From: Anaerolineae bacterium
GTDB taxonomy: Bacteria > Chloroflexota > Anaerolineae > Anaerolineales > Anaerolineaceae
Assembly: GCA_013178295.1 (NCBI GenBank)
Contig: JABLWW010000008.1
Location: 140,420 to 204,419, forward strand
Reading direction: 5' to 3'
Length of the DNA stretch: 64,000 nucleotides
A program made the translations under genes and the position numbers. The notes under the pieces were generated by a model. That model did not search any database. It had not been told where the DNA came from and saw only the letters and a program-made list of their open reading frames with translations. Positions 26,121-34,651 of this stretch are shown here, one piece after another. Numbering within the stretch: the stretch's first letter is position 1; the number at the start of each line of letters is the position of its first letter.

Positions 26121-27800
26121 ATGATGGATCGCGAAGCATTTATCAAAATGATGGCTGATGCCAAGATGTATGACCTGACCCAGGGATGCAGTATCTTTAC
26201 GCCTCCCTGGCCGGGCGAAAAAGCGCTTGAGGTGCATTTCTTCAAACGCCTCACTGGAGCGTATGGCGGCGGACAGGGTGCGAATGGGCAGATCCTTAAC
26301 TGGAGCAATACGGTGGGTACGCATCTGGTTGGCGAAACAGCTTTCCACTCTGGCGGGCGCGCGATTTCGGATATCCCACTTAAAGACCTTAGCGGTCCCG
26401 GTGTCATTGTGGATATTTCCGATATGGTGTCGGACTATAGCCTCTATACCCCTGAGATGATCATGAAGAAAGCCACTGTCAAGAAGGGCGATATTTTGAT
26501 CATCAACACGGGCTATCATCGCTATTCGTGGGATTTACCGGACACCTATAATCCTAACGCGCAGGGCGGGGTGGAATCTAAAGAGTTTGGTTTTTATGTG
26601 CGCCATCCGGGTCCCTCGCCGGATTTCTTCAAGTGGGCGTTGGATATGAAATTGAAGCTGATCGGTGTGGATTGCGGCTGTGCTGAGCACCCCATGAATA
26701 CGCCGATTCGCCGTATGCACGAAAATCATTTCCAGGCTGCTGAAGCAAAGCTGAAAAAGGAATATGGCAAGAGCTGGGACGAGATGTTCCCACAGGATGA
26801 ATACTATGAAATGACCCACATCACCATGCCCAAGGCGCATTTGCTCTTTGTGGAAGCCATTGTGGGAGAAATTGACAAGCTCAAAAACCAGCGTGCCTGG
26901 ATCACCGTTCAGCCCATCCCCTTCATGGAAGTTGAGGCAGCATGGGCGCGGGTGGTTGCCTGGCAGGCGCCGGATGGAATGAGCGAGGAAGCTTTCTTCC
27001 AGGCAATGGAATCTGCTGAGATGCTTGACCTGACGGTTCCATTTAGCGTTCGCTCGCCGCAATGGGCAAATTATGTTCCGCTTTCGGTAACGTATACCAA
27101 GCGCGTTGGCGGACAGCATTTTGGCATGGGGCGCAACGGCTCGATTTGTAATGCTTCTATTCACCTGGCGACGCACATGGATGGTGAAAAGCACTTCTGG
27201 CCTGCTGGGCGCACCATTGGCGAGACGCCGCTGGAAGAGTGGGTTGGCCCTGGCGTGGTTGCCGATATTTCGAGCATGGTAAGCAATTCCAGTGTATATA
27301 CCCCCGATATGATTAAATCGGTGGTGGATATTCGCCCCGGAGATATTCTGATTATTAAGACCGGCTGGTATAAATATGGCTGGTGCAGTGAGGACTCTGA
27401 CGAGTTTCGCTATATGATTAAACATCCGGGTCCTTCACCCGACTTTGCCAAGTGGGCTTACGATATGAAGATCAAGTGGATTGGTGTGGACTGTGTGGCA
27501 GCCGATCATCCCATGAACACCATTCAGAGGCTCTGGCATCCCAAGACCTTTGCCGAAGCCAATGCCAAGCTCAAGAGAGATTTTGGCAAAGACTGGGATG
27601 AGATGTTCCCACTGGATCAGTATTATCAGGACATGCACCTGAATCTCTTCCCGCATCATATTGTCCATGCCGAGAATCTGGGCGGACAGCTGGCGATTAC
27701 CCCCAGCGGACGTTACTACATTGGCTGCTTTGTGCAAAAGGCAATGGAAGCCGAGTCGATGTGGGGACGCTTTGTTGCTTTCCGCGAAGGCAAATCGTAG
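26121..27800 (+). CDS. Two-domain cyclase-family hydrolase with an inactive-looking first domain
   Basis: A 559-residue protein made of two PF04199 domains (about 10-285 and 287-559), each about as long as the separate cyclase at 21788. In domain 2 the metal motif is intact: His348, His352, Asp354, His358. In domain 1 the same positions read Thr64, His68, Val70, Ala74, so three of four ligands are lost. The later block also drifts (GCAEHPMNT versus AADHPMNT). Domain 1 may be a structural or regulatory partner, since the family forms dimers. SD AAGGAG precedes ATG 26121. As third gene of the allF operon it probably opens a cyclic substrate that feeds the carbamoyltransferase (inference). Confidence 0.88.
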   Translation: MMDREAFIKMMADAKMYDLTQGCSIFTPPWPGEKALEVHFFKRLTGAYGGGQGANGQILNWSNTVGTHLVGETAFHSGGRAISDIPLKDLSGPGVIVDISDMVSDYSLYTPEMIMKKATVKKGDILIINTGYHRYSWDLPDTYNPNAQGGVESKEFGFYVRHPGPSPDFFKWALDMKLKLIGVDCGCAEHPMNTPIRRMHENHFQAAEAKLKKEYGKSWDEMFPQDEYYEMTHITMPKAHLLFVEAIVGEIDKLKNQRAWITVQPIPFMEVEAAWARVVAWQAPDGMSEEAFFQAMESAEMLDLTVPFSVRSPQWANYVPLSVTYTKRVGGQHFGMGRNGSICNASIHLATHMDGEKHFWPAGRTIGETPLEEWVGPGVVADISSMVSNSSVYTPDMIKSVVDIRPGDILIIKTGWYKYGWCSEDSDEFRYMIKHPGPSPDFAKWAYDMKIKWIGVDCVAADHPMNTIQRLWHPKTFAEANAKLKRDFGKDWDEMFPLDQYYQDMHLNLFPHHIVHAENLGGQLAITPSGRYYIGCFVQKAMEAESMWGRFVAFREGKS

Positions 27801-27811
27801 TTTTTAATAAT

Positions 27812-27852
27812 TTGCAGACTTGCGGGTTGTATTATTGCCTGCAAGTCTGCAA
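27812..27852 (+). other. Stem-loop after the double cyclase gene
   Basis: A perfect 12-bp stem (TTGCAGACTTGC at 27812-27823 with GCAAGTCTGCAA at 27841-27852). There is no T run after it, so termination may be weak or Rho-dependent. It marks the end of the allF operon. Confidence 0.65.
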
Positions 27853-27867
27853 TACAGATTGCGCAAC

Positions 27868-28380
27868 ATGCTCACGGAACTGGACTGTTATCGTCATCGT
27901 TTGGATCATCTTCATCAATGGGTGATTGACCTTGTGGCAGACTTGCCGGTAGAAGTACTGAATTGGCGCCCTTTTGAAACGGGAGAACAGGCTGAGGTAA
28001 ATTCTTTGGCTGTTCTGACGGCGCATATTGCCGGAACAGAGCATTTCTGGATGGCAGAAGTGATTGACCAGCAGCCGGCAACGCGCAACCGGCAAGCAGA
28101 ATTTGCCTGCTGTGCTGGGAATGCAGATGAAATGGTTCAAATACTTGAAAAAACAGCACTTGAAACCCGTGATGTATTTGCTCGTCTTTGTAATGCCGAT
28201 TTGGATGATGTCCGTATGGTAGATGGGCATACAGTGTATGTGCGTTGGGCGATTACACAGGCAATCGAGCATACTGCGCTCCATTTTGGACACATGCAAA
28301 TGACGTATCAAATGTTTCAGCAGGGCAAATGTAAGCCGACGCCCTTCTGGTATGCGTATTTGCCGTCAGAGGGTGTTTGA
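27868..28380 (+). CDS. DinB-like four-helix protein
   Basis: A 170-residue protein of the DinB/DUF664 superfamily. It has the helical start MLTELDCYRHRLDHLHQW, AVLTAHIAGTEHFWMAEVI with the first metal-type His, and the terminal WAITQAIEHTALHFGHMQMTYQM with the paired His residues (His-x3-His type) common to metal-binding members. DinB-fold enzymes include thiol-dependent transferases (for example mycothiol- or bacillithiol-dependent isomerases), but many are of unknown function. ATG 27868 is preferred over the TTG at 27820, which lies inside the preceding hairpin. It could work with a low-molecular-weight thiol, which is of interest given the MshA-like gene at 60909. Confidence 0.72.
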   Translation: MLTELDCYRHRLDHLHQWVIDLVADLPVEVLNWRPFETGEQAEVNSLAVLTAHIAGTEHFWMAEVIDQQPATRNRQAEFACCAGNADEMVQILEKTALETRDVFARLCNADLDDVRMVDGHTVYVRWAITQAIEHTALHFGHMQMTYQMFQQGKCKPTPFWYAYLPSEGV

Positions 28381-28430
28381 AGTGGAATTTTTGTGTCATA
28401 GATTCTTTATTTTAAAGGAGGCTGTGTATA

Positions 28431-29306
28431 ATGAAGCCTGCAGCGTTTGAATATTATGCCCCTGTCAGCGTTGAGGAGGCGCTTGATCTTCTCGACCAGC
28501 TTGGTTATGATGGGAAGATACTGGCTGGCGGACAGAGCCTGATCCCGGCGATGAACTTTCGCATGGCTCAACCGCATGCTCTGGTGGATTTGAATAGGGT
28601 AAAAGAACTGTTCTATATCAAGTCTGCGCCGGACGGCAGTTTGCTGATTGGCGCAATGACGCGAGATGTTACGGTGGAGTTTGACAAAATGGTTGCCGAA
28701 CGTCTGCCGGTGGTTACCGAGACCATGCCATTGGTTGGTTATTATCAGAACCGCACGCGCGGCACCTATGGCGGCAATCTGGCACACGCTGACCCCACCG
28801 GGCAGCTGCCAACCATCTCTGTTGCACTTGGCGCCCGCGCCCATATTCGTAGCAAAACGGGTGAGCGCTGGGTAGAAATGGATGATTTTTATCTGGGACC
28901 GTTCACGACGATACTTGAGCCGCAGGAGATGCTGGTAGAGGTGGCTTACCCGGCGCTGCCGCCGCGCTCGGCTGCCAGCTTTAAGGAATTCACCCGCCAG
29001 GTTGGCGCGACGCCAATGGTGGGTGTGGCTGTGTTGGTAACCCTGGATGACAAAAATCGTTTTAAGAATGCTAAGATTGCTTATCTGGGCGTTGGCGAAA
29101 AACCTTATGCGGCAACAGAGTGTGTCAAAGTATTGCTGGGGCAAGAAGCCACAGCTGAAGCCATTCGGGCAGCTGCGGAAACCGCGGCACAAAAGGATGT
29201 TGACCCCGGCACGGACATTCACGGCACGGCAGATTATCGGCGTAACTTAGTCAATGTCCTGACGCGCAAAGCGCTGACACAGGCAGTACAAAGCGCCAAG
29301 AAGTAA
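28431..29306 (+). CDS. Molybdenum hydroxylase FAD subunit (set 1)
   Basis: A 291-residue CoxM/XdhB-type FAD-binding subunit. FAD-binding motifs are AGGQSLIPAMNFRMA (about residue 33) and GTYGGNLAHADPTGQLPT (about 111), the latter equivalent to the TIGGN..ADP motif, with Tyr instead of Ile. The C-terminal CO_deh_flav domain ends with VDPGTDIHGTADYRRNLVNVLTRKAL. It passes electrons from the Fe-S subunit to an acceptor such as NAD. An SD AAGGAGG is present. It is the first gene of a complete FAD, Fe-S, Mo operon that starts 50 bases after the DinB gene. Substrate class (xanthine, pyrimidine, nicotinate or other) cannot be read from this subunit. Confidence 0.92.
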   Translation: MKPAAFEYYAPVSVEEALDLLDQLGYDGKILAGGQSLIPAMNFRMAQPHALVDLNRVKELFYIKSAPDGSLLIGAMTRDVTVEFDKMVAERLPVVTETMPLVGYYQNRTRGTYGGNLAHADPTGQLPTISVALGARAHIRSKTGERWVEMDDFYLGPFTTILEPQEMLVEVAYPALPPRSAASFKEFTRQVGATPMVGVAVLVTLDDKNRFKNAKIAYLGVGEKPYAATECVKVLLGQEATAEAIRAAAETAAQKDVDPGTDIHGTADYRRNLVNVLTRKALTQAVQSAKK

Positions 29307-29322
29307 GTTGTGGAGGATAAAC

Positions 29323-29802
29323 ATGAGCAAAAAAGTAGATATCAAAGTGACGGTAAATGGAAAGCTGTATGAACGCTCTGTTGAACCTCGCATGTTGTTG
29401 AGCGATTTCATCCGTCATGAGCTGGGATTGACGGGGACGCATACAGGCTGCGAACATGGCGTGTGCGGCACTTGTACCGTGTGGTTTGACGGCGAGCCGG
29501 TGCGTTCCTGTCTGATGTTTGCAGTTCAGGCGGATGGTCATGAGGTGCATACAGTGGAAAGTCTAGGAACGCCGGACAATCTGCATCCTTTACAGCAGGC
29601 GTTTATGGAAAAGCATGCCCTTCAGTGTGGTTTTTGCACGCCGGGAATGTTGATGACTTTCGCTCACTTTATTCAGCGTCACCCCAATCCTACGGATGAG
29701 GAAATCCGTGAGGCAATGGCAGGCAATCTTTGTCGCTGCACCGGGTATGAAAATATTGTGGAAGCGGTAAAACTGGCTGCCCAGCGGATGGCTGGAAAGT
29801 AA
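29323..29802 (+). CDS. Molybdenum hydroxylase 2Fe-2S subunit (set 1)
   Basis: A 159-residue CoxS/XdhC-type iron-sulfur subunit with two 2Fe-2S sites. The plant-ferredoxin-like site has CEHGVCGTCTVWFDG plus the outer Cys in RSCLMF. The helical site has QCGFCTPGM and NLCRCTGYENIVEAV. It shuttles electrons from the molybdopterin site to FAD. ATG 29323 has GGAGG 9 bases upstream and is preferred over a frame-extending upstream codon at 29308. The gene is 16 bases after the FAD subunit and 13 bases before the Mo subunit. Confidence 0.95.
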   Translation: MSKKVDIKVTVNGKLYERSVEPRMLLSDFIRHELGLTGTHTGCEHGVCGTCTVWFDGEPVRSCLMFAVQADGHEVHTVESLGTPDNLHPLQQAFMEKHALQCGFCTPGMLMTFAHFIQRHPNPTDEEIREAMAGNLCRCTGYENIVEAVKLAAQRMAGK

Positions 29803-29815
29803 GGCGAGGAGGTGG

Positions 29816-32179
29816 ATGATGACAACTGAAGTGAAAACCAAGGTGATTGGCAAAAGCGTTTGGCGGAATGAAGACCCTCGTCTGCTAACCGGGATGGCGC
29901 AGTTCGTGGACGATATTGAACTGCCCGGAATGTTGCATGCAGCTTTTTATCGCAGCGATTATGCCCATGCACGCATCAAGAGCATTGATGTTTCGGCGGC
30001 GCGTGCCCGTCCGGGGGTGGTTGCTGTTTATACAGCCGAGGATTTTGGAGATTATTGGCATGTGGGACCATTGCAGGTGCCGCCGCCTTTAGCGATCAAG
30101 GGTGCTCAGTTTAACGCTCGTCCGCTGGTGCCGATTGCCAAGGATAAGGTGCGTTACTCGGGTGAGCCGCTTGCGGTGGTGCTGGCGGAGAGCCGCTACA
30201 TTGCTGAGGATGCGTTGGCGGATATCTATGCCGATTTAGAGCCTTTGCCTGCGGTAACGGATATGGAAAAGGCGCTGGAACCCGGCGCTCCGCTGGTGCA
30301 TGATGACCTTGGCACCAATCTGGCGGCAGATGTGTATCAGCAGGTGGGCGATTATGAGGCAGCAAAAGCCAAAGCTGATGTGGTCATTGCCCGCCGCTTT
30401 TTCAAAGACCGTTGCGCCGGAGGCGCCATGGAAAACCGCGGCATTGTCTGCGCGTGGGATGAAAAAGCGCAAAAAATGACAGTTTGGTGCGGTACGCAGG
30501 CGCCTATCCCCATGCGCAATGCCATTGCCAAGAATCTGGGGCTTTCTGAAGATCAGGTGCGCCTGGTGATTCCTTTCATTGGTGGCGGCTTTGGGCCTAA
30601 GGTGATGACTTCCATGCCGGATGATGTGCTTTTGCCCTGGCTTTCGCGCAAACTTAACCGCCCGATCAAGTGGATTGAAGACCGGCGAGAGAACTTCCTG
30701 GCAACCACCTCGGAGCGCGACCAGATCCACTATGCCGAGATTGCGCTCACCAAAGATGGGAAGATACTGGGCGTCAAAGACGTTTTTTATCACAACACTG
30801 GTGCATACGATCCCTATGGCATGACAGTGCCGTTGAATACCCAGACGCATACACTGGGGCAGTATGATGTGCCCAACTTCTATACCCAGATCAAAATGGT
30901 ATTCACCAACAAGATGGTGGTTACCCCGGTACGCGGTGCAGGGCGCAACTATGGCGTTTTTGTTATGGAGCGCTTGATGGATTTGGCCGCCAAAGAGCTG
31001 AAGATGGATCCGGTAGAAATCCGTATGAAGAACCTGATCCAGCCCCATCAACTGCCGTATAAAACGGGCATCATTGGGCAGGATTTTGTAGAGAATGTCT
31101 TGGATAGCGGAGACTATCCTGCCTCGCTCAAGAAAGCGGTTGAGATGATTGGCTACGAGAAGTTCGTCAAAGAGGAACAGCCGCGCCTGCGCGCCGAAGG
31201 CAAATGGGTGGGGATTGGTGTGGTTAACTTTGTTGAGGGTACTGCTGTGGGCCCGTATGAGGGGGCGCGGGTTACGGTTGGTAATAATGGCAAAGTCGTT
31301 GTCCTTACAGGCTGCTCCACGCAGGGGCAGGCACACTTCACTACCTTTGCGCAGCTTGTCGCCGAGCAGCTAGGTGTGGATGTCAAAGATGTCCATGTAA
31401 CCACTGGCGATACCGACCAGTTCCACTGGGGGGCGGGCACTTTTGCCAGCCGCGGTATTACCGTAGCTGGCAGTGCAGTATATGCCGCGGCGACCAAGGT
31501 GCGGGCAAAGGCACTTTCGCTGGCGAGCAAACTACTGGAAACCCCTGAAGAAGAACTGGAACTTGCGGATGGCGTTGTTCGCGTTGCTGATCTTCCTTCT
31601 AAATTTATCCCCTTGGGCGAACTGGCAATGAAAGCCAATCCGACGCGCGGCACCATTGAACCAGGTGTAGAACCCGGTCTCGAAGCTACCGCTTACTATG
31701 CACCACCGCACGGCGCGACTGGCTACGGCACCAACGCCATTATTCTTGAGGTGGACAAAGAGACCTTTGATGTCAAGATCAGACGCTTTGTGTTTGTCCA
31801 CGACTGCGGCACTGTGGTCAACCCAATGGTGGCAGAAGCCCAGATTCACGGCGGGGTGCAGATGGGCATTGGTACGGCTTTCTTTGAGCAGCTGGTGTAT
31901 GATGACAATGGGCAGCTGCTGAATGCCTCGTTCCAGGATTATCTGATGCCCAAGGCAACCGATATGCCGATGAAGATGGAATTGGGGCATCTCAGTGTGC
32001 CCTCGCCTCTCAACCCGCTGGGCTTGAAAGGGCTTGGCGAAGCAGGCGCCATTCCGCCGCCGGCGGCATACGCGCAGGCAATTGAGAATGCCATTCATGA
32101 CGTGGATTTTGAGATACTGGATATGCCGCTTAACCCCAGCCGGTTGTACGAGCTGGTCAAAGCAGCCAGGAAAAAATAA
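29816..32179 (+). CDS. Molybdenum hydroxylase Mo-cofactor subunit (set 1)
   Basis: A 787-residue xanthine dehydrogenase-family large subunit. Residues 1-130 hold the a/b hammerhead domain (VGKSVWRNEDPRLLTG-type start and RPGVVAVYTAEDF). Molybdopterin contacts are FIGGGFGPKVM (about 263), TPVRGAGRNYGVFVMERLMD (about 370) and STQGQAHFTTFAQL (about 500), and the active-site Glu is in LKGLGEAGAIPPPAAYAQAI near the C-terminus. The RGAGR sequence recalls form II CO dehydrogenase-like enzymes, many of which hydroxylate other compounds; no form I Cys loop is present. It ends with a hairpin terminator. The adjacent carbamoyltransferase genes suggest an N-heterocycle as substrate (inference). Confidence 0.92.
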   Translation: MMTTEVKTKVIGKSVWRNEDPRLLTGMAQFVDDIELPGMLHAAFYRSDYAHARIKSIDVSAARARPGVVAVYTAEDFGDYWHVGPLQVPPPLAIKGAQFNARPLVPIAKDKVRYSGEPLAVVLAESRYIAEDALADIYADLEPLPAVTDMEKALEPGAPLVHDDLGTNLAADVYQQVGDYEAAKAKADVVIARRFFKDRCAGGAMENRGIVCAWDEKAQKMTVWCGTQAPIPMRNAIAKNLGLSEDQVRLVIPFIGGGFGPKVMTSMPDDVLLPWLSRKLNRPIKWIEDRRENFLATTSERDQIHYAEIALTKDGKILGVKDVFYHNTGAYDPYGMTVPLNTQTHTLGQYDVPNFYTQIKMVFTNKMVVTPVRGAGRNYGVFVMERLMDLAAKELKMDPVEIRMKNLIQPHQLPYKTGIIGQDFVENVLDSGDYPASLKKAVEMIGYEKFVKEEQPRLRAEGKWVGIGVVNFVEGTAVGPYEGARVTVGNNGKVVVLTGCSTQGQAHFTTFAQLVAEQLGVDVKDVHVTTGDTDQFHWGAGTFASRGITVAGSAVYAAATKVRAKALSLASKLLETPEEELELADGVVRVADLPSKFIPLGELAMKANPTRGTIEPGVEPGLEATAYYAPPHGATGYGTNAIILEVDKETFDVKIRRFVFVHDCGTVVNPMVAEAQIHGGVQMGIGTAFFEQLVYDDNGQLLNASFQDYLMPKATDMPMKMELGHLSVPSPLNPLGLKGLGEAGAIPPPAAYAQAIENAIHDVDFEILDMPLNPSRLYELVKAARKK

Positions 32180-32187
32180 TCAAAAAG

Positions 32188-32223
32188 GGCAGGCAGGTGG
32201 TAAAATATTGCCACTTGCCTGCC
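32188..32223 (+). terminator. Terminator-like hairpin after molybdenum hydroxylase set 1
   Basis: GGCAGGCAGGTGG (32188-32200) pairs with CCACTTGCCTGCC (32211-32223) with one G-U pair, followed by ATATCATTTTTC. It is a moderate terminator. Some transcripts may continue into coxG at 32279. Confidence 0.7.
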
Positions 32224-32278
32224 ATATCATTTTTCAAATTTATGTAAAATTATATTAATTCTAGGAGATAGGTATCTA

Positions 32279-32908
32279 ATGAAACTTGAAGGTGAACATG
32301 TTTTTAAGGGGCCGCGTGAAGCTGTGTGGCAAATGTTCCGCGATCCTGAGGTTCTCGGTTCTGCGCTTCCAGGAACGCAAAGTCTGAATAAGATTAGCGA
32401 CACTGAGTACGAAGCAACCATGAACGTTCGTATTGGCCCAGTTTCCGGGTCTTTTTCGGGCAAGCTGTTTGTATCCGATGAAAATCCGCCTGAGAGCTGC
32501 ACGCTGACGGTGGATGGCCGCGGCGCGCCGGGTTTCGCTAAGGGCGTTGGCAAGGTGAAATTCACGGAAAACGGCGATGGGACAACCTTGATGCAGTACG
32601 AGGGTGAATTGCAGGTTGGCGGTACGCTGGCAAGCGTTGGGCAGCGTATGCTGGATAGTGTGAGCAAAAGCATGATCCGCCAGGGGTTCGAGTCGCTGGA
32701 TAAGGCATTGGAAGCCCGTCTGGCTGCTGGCGAAGGCAAAGTGGTGGATTACAAACCGCCCACGGAGGCAGAATTTGCCAAAGCCGTAGCCAAAGACATG
32801 GCAGGGGGTTTAACACAAGTGGCAGAGTTAAGGATGTTGATGTACATTGTGCCTGTCGCGTTAGTCGTACTGATTGTTGCCCTGATTGTCAGAGGTTGCG
32901 GCGGGTAA
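32279..32908 (+). CDS. coxG: CoxG-like SRPBCC protein with a C-terminal membrane anchor
   Basis: A 209-residue CoxG-family protein. The SRPBCC domain (1-150) has the characteristic EGEHVFKGPREAVWQMFRDPEVL start, LPGTQSL and LTVDGRGAPGFAKGVGKVKF. The C-terminal 25 residues form a membrane helix (MYIVPVALVVLIVALIV). In carboxydotrophs CoxG helps recruit CO dehydrogenase to the membrane and may carry the quinone. With set 1 upstream, it suggests that hydroxylase 1 docks on the membrane and passes electrons to quinones rather than only to NAD. An SD AGGAGAT is 8 bases from the ATG. Confidence 0.9.
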   Translation: MKLEGEHVFKGPREAVWQMFRDPEVLGSALPGTQSLNKISDTEYEATMNVRIGPVSGSFSGKLFVSDENPPESCTLTVDGRGAPGFAKGVGKVKFTENGDGTTLMQYEGELQVGGTLASVGQRMLDSVSKSMIRQGFESLDKALEARLAAGEGKVVDYKPPTEAEFAKAVAKDMAGGLTQVAELRMLMYIVPVALVVLIVALIVRGCGG

Positions 32909-33103
32909 AGGAGCCGCCCGCCCTGCTCGGACAGGATGAGCTTTTGTGCGGTGATGCGACAAGAAGAAAGGAGGTGAAGAAGCGCAAAGAGAGACACACA
33001 CAATTTCGGGAAAGGTTGAAATAGGTTGAGGGTGCCTTTTCCCGCAAAGTAGTTCTTGTTTATATAAAAACTCTTTACCAAAGAAAGGAAGGAAGAAGAT
33101 ATT

Positions 33104-34519
33104 ATGACTACCGTGAAAGTAACAGGCTATTTGCCTCAGGATACTCCCGAATTTGGCAAGATGGTTCTGCTGGGCTTTCAGCATGTGCTGACCATGTTCC
33201 CAGCCACTGTGCTGTGCGCTTTGCTGATGCACTTTGATGTTTCAACCGTCTTGACCATTACCGGGTTGGGAACTGTGGTTGCTCTGCTGGGTGCTAAGTT
33301 CTCCATGGGCAACTACATTCCGTTGTATTATGGCTCCAGCTTTAGCTATATTGCCGCAGTGACCGCGGTGGTGGCAGTTATGGAACCCGACTTGGCCTTC
33401 GGTCAGGTGGCGCAGGCTTCGACCATCTCGGTTGTGCAGGCAGGCTTCATTTGCACCGGCTTGATCAATGTGATTGTTGGTTTGATCATCCGCGTTTCCG
33501 GCGGCAAGGAAGCGATTGACAAAATTCTGCCTCCTGTAGTTACCGGCTCGGTCGCCTGTGTTATCGGTATTGGTCTGGGCGCTGCCGCTCTGGGCATGGC
33601 TTCCGGCACCTGCTGCGGTGTTGACGCAGCCGCCACGCCCGATTTGACGATCAAATGGTGGGTTGCGGCACTGATCACCCTGCTGGCGGCGGTGATCTTC
33701 TCCGTCTATCTGCAGGGTAAGGGCTTTATCGGCATGCTGCCAATTTTGCTAGCCGGCATCGTTGGTTACATTGTTGCCCTTCCATTGGGGCTGGTCAATC
33801 TACAGATTGTGTCCAATGTCATTACGGCGCCTCGTTTGACCTTCCCCGTGTTTAACAATCCGCTCACCGTAACGGTTCTGGTCGGTGTGGGTGTCATGGC
33901 GATCGCTACTATCCCAGAGTCCACCGCCCACCTGTACCAGATCAGCCTGTACGTTGACCACCTGGCAGAGGAGCTTGGGCGCGAGAAGCTGCGTCTTAAC
34001 CGCTATATTGGCCTTAACCTGATGCTGGATGGTCTCAACGACATTGTCAACGGTATCTTTGGCTCGACGGCTGGCACCAACTACGGCGAGAACAACTCGC
34101 TGATGGTGATCACCCGCAACTACTCCGGGCCTGTGCTGATCACGGCTGGCTGTATCTCGATCCTGCTCGGCTTTATTGGCCCGCTGAAGGATATCGTCAA
34201 CAGCATTCCCACGGCGGTCTCCGGCGGCCTCTCCATCTATCTGTTTGGTGTGATTGGTATGCAGGGTATCGCGCTCATGATGGCAGAGAAGGTCAATCTC
34301 TATGATCCTGGTCAGCTGGCTATCGGCGCCACGATTCTGATTGTGGGCATTGGCGGTAACATCGGCTATCCTGGTGGCTTCCTGCCCGTGCCGTTGCTGA
34401 AGGGCGTCTTCCCCTACGGCTGGCCGGCCATCGCCACTGGCGCGGTTGCAGGCATTCTGATGAACCTCATCTTTTTGTTCTGGAAGCCGCCTGTGGTACG
34501 TGGCCAGGCTGGACAATAA
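33104..34519 (+). CDS. NCS2-family nucleobase permease (UraA-like)
   Basis: A 471-residue membrane protein of the uracil/xanthine:cation symporter family with about 14 membrane segments. Conserved features are the N-terminal GFQHVLTMFPATVL, the substrate-site motif around IPESTAHLYQISLYV in TM8 and the TM10 region GTNYGENNSLMVITR. The YGEN pattern is that of uracil permeases (UraA has TTYGEN), whereas xanthine/urate transporters have QNNG there. This points to a pyrimidine-like substrate for the island. A 195-base leader with SD AAGGAAGGAAG precedes the ATG. Two stable hairpins follow it. Confidence 0.9.
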   Translation: MTTVKVTGYLPQDTPEFGKMVLLGFQHVLTMFPATVLCALLMHFDVSTVLTITGLGTVVALLGAKFSMGNYIPLYYGSSFSYIAAVTAVVAVMEPDLAFGQVAQASTISVVQAGFICTGLINVIVGLIIRVSGGKEAIDKILPPVVTGSVACVIGIGLGAAALGMASGTCCGVDAAATPDLTIKWWVAALITLLAAVIFSVYLQGKGFIGMLPILLAGIVGYIVALPLGLVNLQIVSNVITAPRLTFPVFNNPLTVTVLVGVGVMAIATIPESTAHLYQISLYVDHLAEELGREKLRLNRYIGLNLMLDGLNDIVNGIFGSTAGTNYGENNSLMVITRNYSGPVLITAGCISILLGFIGPLKDIVNSIPTAVSGGLSIYLFGVIGMQGIALMMAEKVNLYDPGQLAIGATILIVGIGGNIGYPGGFLPVPLLKGVFPYGWPAIATGAVAGILMNLIFLFWKPPVVRGQAGQ

Positions 34520-34534
34520 GTACGTGTAATAAAG

Positions 34535-34618
34535 GGCAGCTGTCAGGGTTAACCTGGCAGCTGCCAGGATAGGAAGCTCAAGGCTCCCCGCTTTCACCCT
34601 GGATGTCGGGGAGCTTTT
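34535..34618 (+). terminator. Double hairpin terminator after the permease gene
   Basis: First hairpin: GGCAGCTGTCAGG (34535-34547) with CCTGGCAGCTGCC (34553-34565). Second hairpin: GCTCCCCG (34583-34590) with CGGGGAGC (34607-34614) followed by TTTT. The second is the likely terminator and the first may protect the permease mRNA 3' end. Confidence 0.82.
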
Positions 34619-34651
34619 CATCAAAGATGATTTGTGGAGGCGGCTGAGAGA

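Noticed and set aside
26535..27425. Antisense frame of 296 codons opposite the double cyclase
   Set aside because: The sense frame carries two conserved PF04199 domains with SD and operon context; nothing supports the antisense one.
30236..31336. Long antisense frame (366 codons) opposite the set 1 Mo subunit
   Set aside because: The sense strand encodes a fully conserved molybdenum hydroxylase; the antisense product has no recognisable motif and is rich in His and Arg, as expected from complement codons.
29816..32179. Set 1 as CO dehydrogenase (CoxMSL)
   Set aside because: The Mo subunit has RGAGR instead of the AYxCSFR loop of form I CO dehydrogenase, and the surrounding genes are for nitrogen compounds.
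32909..33103. Purine or pyrimidine riboswitch in the permease leader
   Set aside because: I could not find a three-way junction with conserved loops or a terminator/antiterminator pair; the leader is mostly unstructured purine-rich sequence with the SD.
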